Positions 61,146-64,000 of a stretch of 64,000 nt of DNA are shown in pieces. Origin of the DNA: Glandiceps talaboti (lineage: Eukaryota > Hemichordata > Enteropneusta > Spengelidae). How positions within the stretch are numbered: the first letter of the stretch is position 1; each line of letters starts with the position of its first letter. Below the pieces are notes generated by a model. It saw only the letters and a list, made by a program, of their open reading frames with translations, had not been told where the DNA came from and did no database searches. The stretch is taken from the NCBI RefSeq assembly GCF_964340395.1, contig NC_135564.1, positions 11,562,391 to 11,626,390 on the forward strand, written 5' to 3'. The position numbers and the translations under genes are program-made.

Positions 61146-64000
61146 TCTGATGGTGTGATTTCTTTTTCGGCTGTTATGTTTACAGTCGTTTGTTCTTTTG
61201 TGAGCACTCGTTACATACATCTGACACAATACATATACATGTAGGTTATCCTGAGCCACACGAGAGCACTGAGTGAATTCACTCAATGAATGAGAACATG
61301 AAAGCGTTGTGTTCAAAAAGAGCTCGAGCACAGAGTGCAGACAGCCATGTTATCGTTATTGTTTGGTAGTTCTATCTCTTTCAATTTTGAACGTTGAGTT
61401 TTATATTGTAAGACGAATTCTGGTTGGCTACTTGTAAGTGCAAGATTGGGTTCGTGAAAACCTATGGTATATTGTATCAGATGTATGTAACGAACACTCA
61501 TGAACGAACAAATGACAGTAAACGTAACAGCCAGAAATAAATCACGCCATGTACATCAGATTTTAACCAGATTGTACTCTTGTCCATGTGTGGTAAAATA
61601 AGTTAAGGAATGTTTAAAATGGTAAAAAAGAACAAAATAAGAAAGAAATTGAAATAAGGAAATAATACATGACTATTTACGATCATGAAAATATTCTTGT
61701 GAAATATTAGAAGTTTACTTGTATTCCTTTCCATGACTCAACCATGGAAAGCAATTTAATCATTTTTTTCTCAATTGAAAACTCTCAATTATAGTATTAT
61801 TACATGTCATTATATGAGCGTATGTACTCATCTGCTATTTCTACTTCTTTCTGCATAAGTCAATCTACATGTTGGAGATAGACTGAAAAGGATTGTTTTG
61901 CCAGAGGGAATTCTTAGACTAGTGACCTTTCGAGATCTTGAAAATTGTCTACGGAAATTGGTAGATATCTATGGATGTTTCATAGGATGTTCCTTTCCTG
62001 TTTCCACTTAATAGTTCGTCATGTTTTGCCTTTAGGTACATGCATTTCCAAAATTGAATGCATGCATCAAGAGTTTTTGTATGTAGTGTGATTTGATTTT
62101 AAATGTCCTATCTGTATGATGTGAGTGTGCACAATGAACATACATGGAGTTTCAAAGATGCATTGTCGGTAGACTAGTTCCTATACAGTATCATTACGAT
62201 TTATACTGTACCTTCACACAGTTGGCATCCAGACTACATTGCTGGAAAATTGATACATACATGTACATGCCTACTGCTTGTGCCAGAGTGTGGACATTTT
62301 ATTTCTATTTCTTCACTTCATGATATCTAGTGTTTTGTTACTGTTTTGACATTCTCTTCATGGGTGGTCACAGAAATGGACACCGACCAAACTTACCAGA
62401 TGATTTGAAAATGATTTATCAGCAAACACACATAACTATGAAATACATACATTTTAGGATGCTCAAAGTTACCAGTAATCTAACTCAAAAGCCATTGAGA
62501 AAATAAAAGACAATTGTGTGAAGCCATTTCACGGGCAGTGCATGTACTAGTACATGTTAAAGCATAGACAGTGGAGGAGAAATGGTAAAAGTGTTTTTTG
62601 TTTTAAGGGTTGTAAGGACATAAATACCTGCAAGTTAGTTTCCTAGGTACTAGTATTTCACCAATATTACCTAACAAATTGTAGTAATAGGTACAGAAAT
62701 AATCTAAATGCAAAGTTTTTGCAAGATTTTCATTCCTCAACATCTTAGCAAAAACACTTCCAGTACACAGTCAAGTGTCTCACCTATACCAAAGTGTGAT
62801 CACTGTGACCAGGTTTGAATAAGAATGCTAGTCTATCCATGTAAATAACATACAAGACGATGGAGAAGTATACGTAGATGTAATTAATTTCATCAAGTCA
62901 TCACCATGAAAGGAGCTGTGGTATTTGTTGGAAACATGACTCAGCACATGTACTTACAATGTTCAGAAATAAGTTGTCTAATGAATACATTTTGTATCTA
63001 TCATTTTTAGGAAGATTCAAACAACCACTGCCATAAGAATTTTTTGTATACTTTAATGGATTATTATAAATGTCTTTCTTAACAATTTAGTACATGTAGA
63101 CAATGTAAGACAGTCAGCAAGAACAAGCCTCTAATTACAAAATTCGTTTACCGTACATCCATAGTAGAAATTTATATACTCCCTGTGGAAAGATGAAATT
63201 GATGCAGTTTAATGTTGCAGTTCTCACATTGCACCAATTTTTTTTTTACGTGTATCTGGAAATACAGTTGCTTGAGGAGCTTTGATATTTACATGTAAGT
63301 ATAGTTGTATTCAAAAGCTACAACCAATAGATTCTCAGATGCAGAGTTCATTTATAGCAATTCTCTACACATGTATCTCTGTCAATTATCCAAAGGTATT
63401 GTGTATATGTACATTTTTATGTACTACATGTACGCAGTAGTTATTCTGTTATATAAGGAGAGGATATCTAGTCAAACTTGCACACGTGTACATGTACATG
63501 TACATTGAGATTTTGTACCATGCATAATTCACAACAAACAAAACTGTATCATGAGAACCTGCCTTCAGTGAAACAGCAGGGGAACTCAGCTTTATATCAC
63601 CTGTAAAAACACTTACACTGTGACAGGCTTTGACAACAGCCATACAAATTACAAAATTATGCATGTGTACATGATTCCCTGCAGTACAAAAATGTGATAC
63701 ATATTGCTTTGATAAATTTGTAGAACTTGAAGTAAGTGGTAGTGAAGGGTAACTTTCATAAAGTTTATACTTAAAGTTTATTCATGTGTACATCTTCCCA
63801 CAAAATGTACACTTTACCTAAAATGAAATTCTCATTATCTGGCATGGAAAATTATGTGTATGCATTTGATTTGCTCTGGAACAGTAAACTAGTTTCTAAA
63901 CTGTTATAAATATTTTACTGAAATGATTACAAATGATCATATTACATGTATTTCCAAGAAAAAGCTGATTTCTAAAGACTTTGTGTATTTTTAATGAAGA
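61146..64000. other. no gene recognised
   Basis: AT-rich, intron- or intergenic-like. A segment near 61550-61570 repeats the outer boundary of the 61.1-kb repeat (CATCAGATTTTAACCAGATT), so the repeat there may have a second inverted arm. Nothing else is supported. Confidence 0.4.

Overview
This is animal nuclear DNA: AT-rich, with split genes, long introns, many microsatellites and many short inverted-repeat transposons. There are no operons, no ribosome binding sites and no prokaryotic gene order. The mix of a C-type lectin, a Tctex1 dynein light chain with an RFX X-box, a carboxymethylenebutenolidase-like gene family and short non-LTR retrotransposon remnants suggests a marine invertebrate such as a lophotrochozoan, hemichordate or cephalochordate. 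I cannot fix the phylum from sequence alone.

Layout. Positions 203-1438 hold three exons of a C-type lectin on the minus strand, running off the left edge; exon phases join. From 2.5 to 12.5 kb the DNA is mostly repeats: a tandem repeat family, two LINE fragments, a hairpin element inside a (TA)n tract, and two perfect RFX X-boxes near 4.9-5.1 kb with no recognised gene beside them. Between 13.1 and 38.0 kb lie four two-exon genes (A, B, C, E here) and one truncated tail (D), all on the plus strand. They encode dienelactone hydrolase (DLH/CMBL-like) domains behind a single N-terminal membrane anchor. In each, a short first exon encodes the anchor, a phase-1 intron follows, and one exon encodes the whole hydrolase domain. 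A, C and E keep the Cys-Asp-His triad. B has lost both the Cys nucleophile and the catalytic His and looks like a pseudoenzyme. C and E are a recent tandem duplication. The 15 kb between A and B holds a long foldback element, a 27-bp minisatellite and several repeat families.

From 38 to 51 kb there are pieces of several other genes: a minus-strand terminal exon ending in a membrane anchor (40255-40380), an intronless Tctex1-domain gene (41108-41707) with a perfect X-box about 380 bp upstream, a minus-strand MARVEL-like membrane exon (43451-43662), and the CpG-rich start of an unidentified plus-strand gene at 47138 with a second exon at 49929-50099. From 51 kb to the right end I see mainly non-autonomous transposons (including TTAA-flanked, piggyBac-like MITEs), diverged tandem duplications and intron-like AT-rich DNA.

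How they work together: only the DLH cluster forms a clear functional group. Its anchor, conserved N-glycosylation sequons and paired cysteines suggest secretory-pathway or cell-surface hydrolases. One paralogue retains the fold without the catalytic residues. This is inferred from sequence; substrates are unknown.
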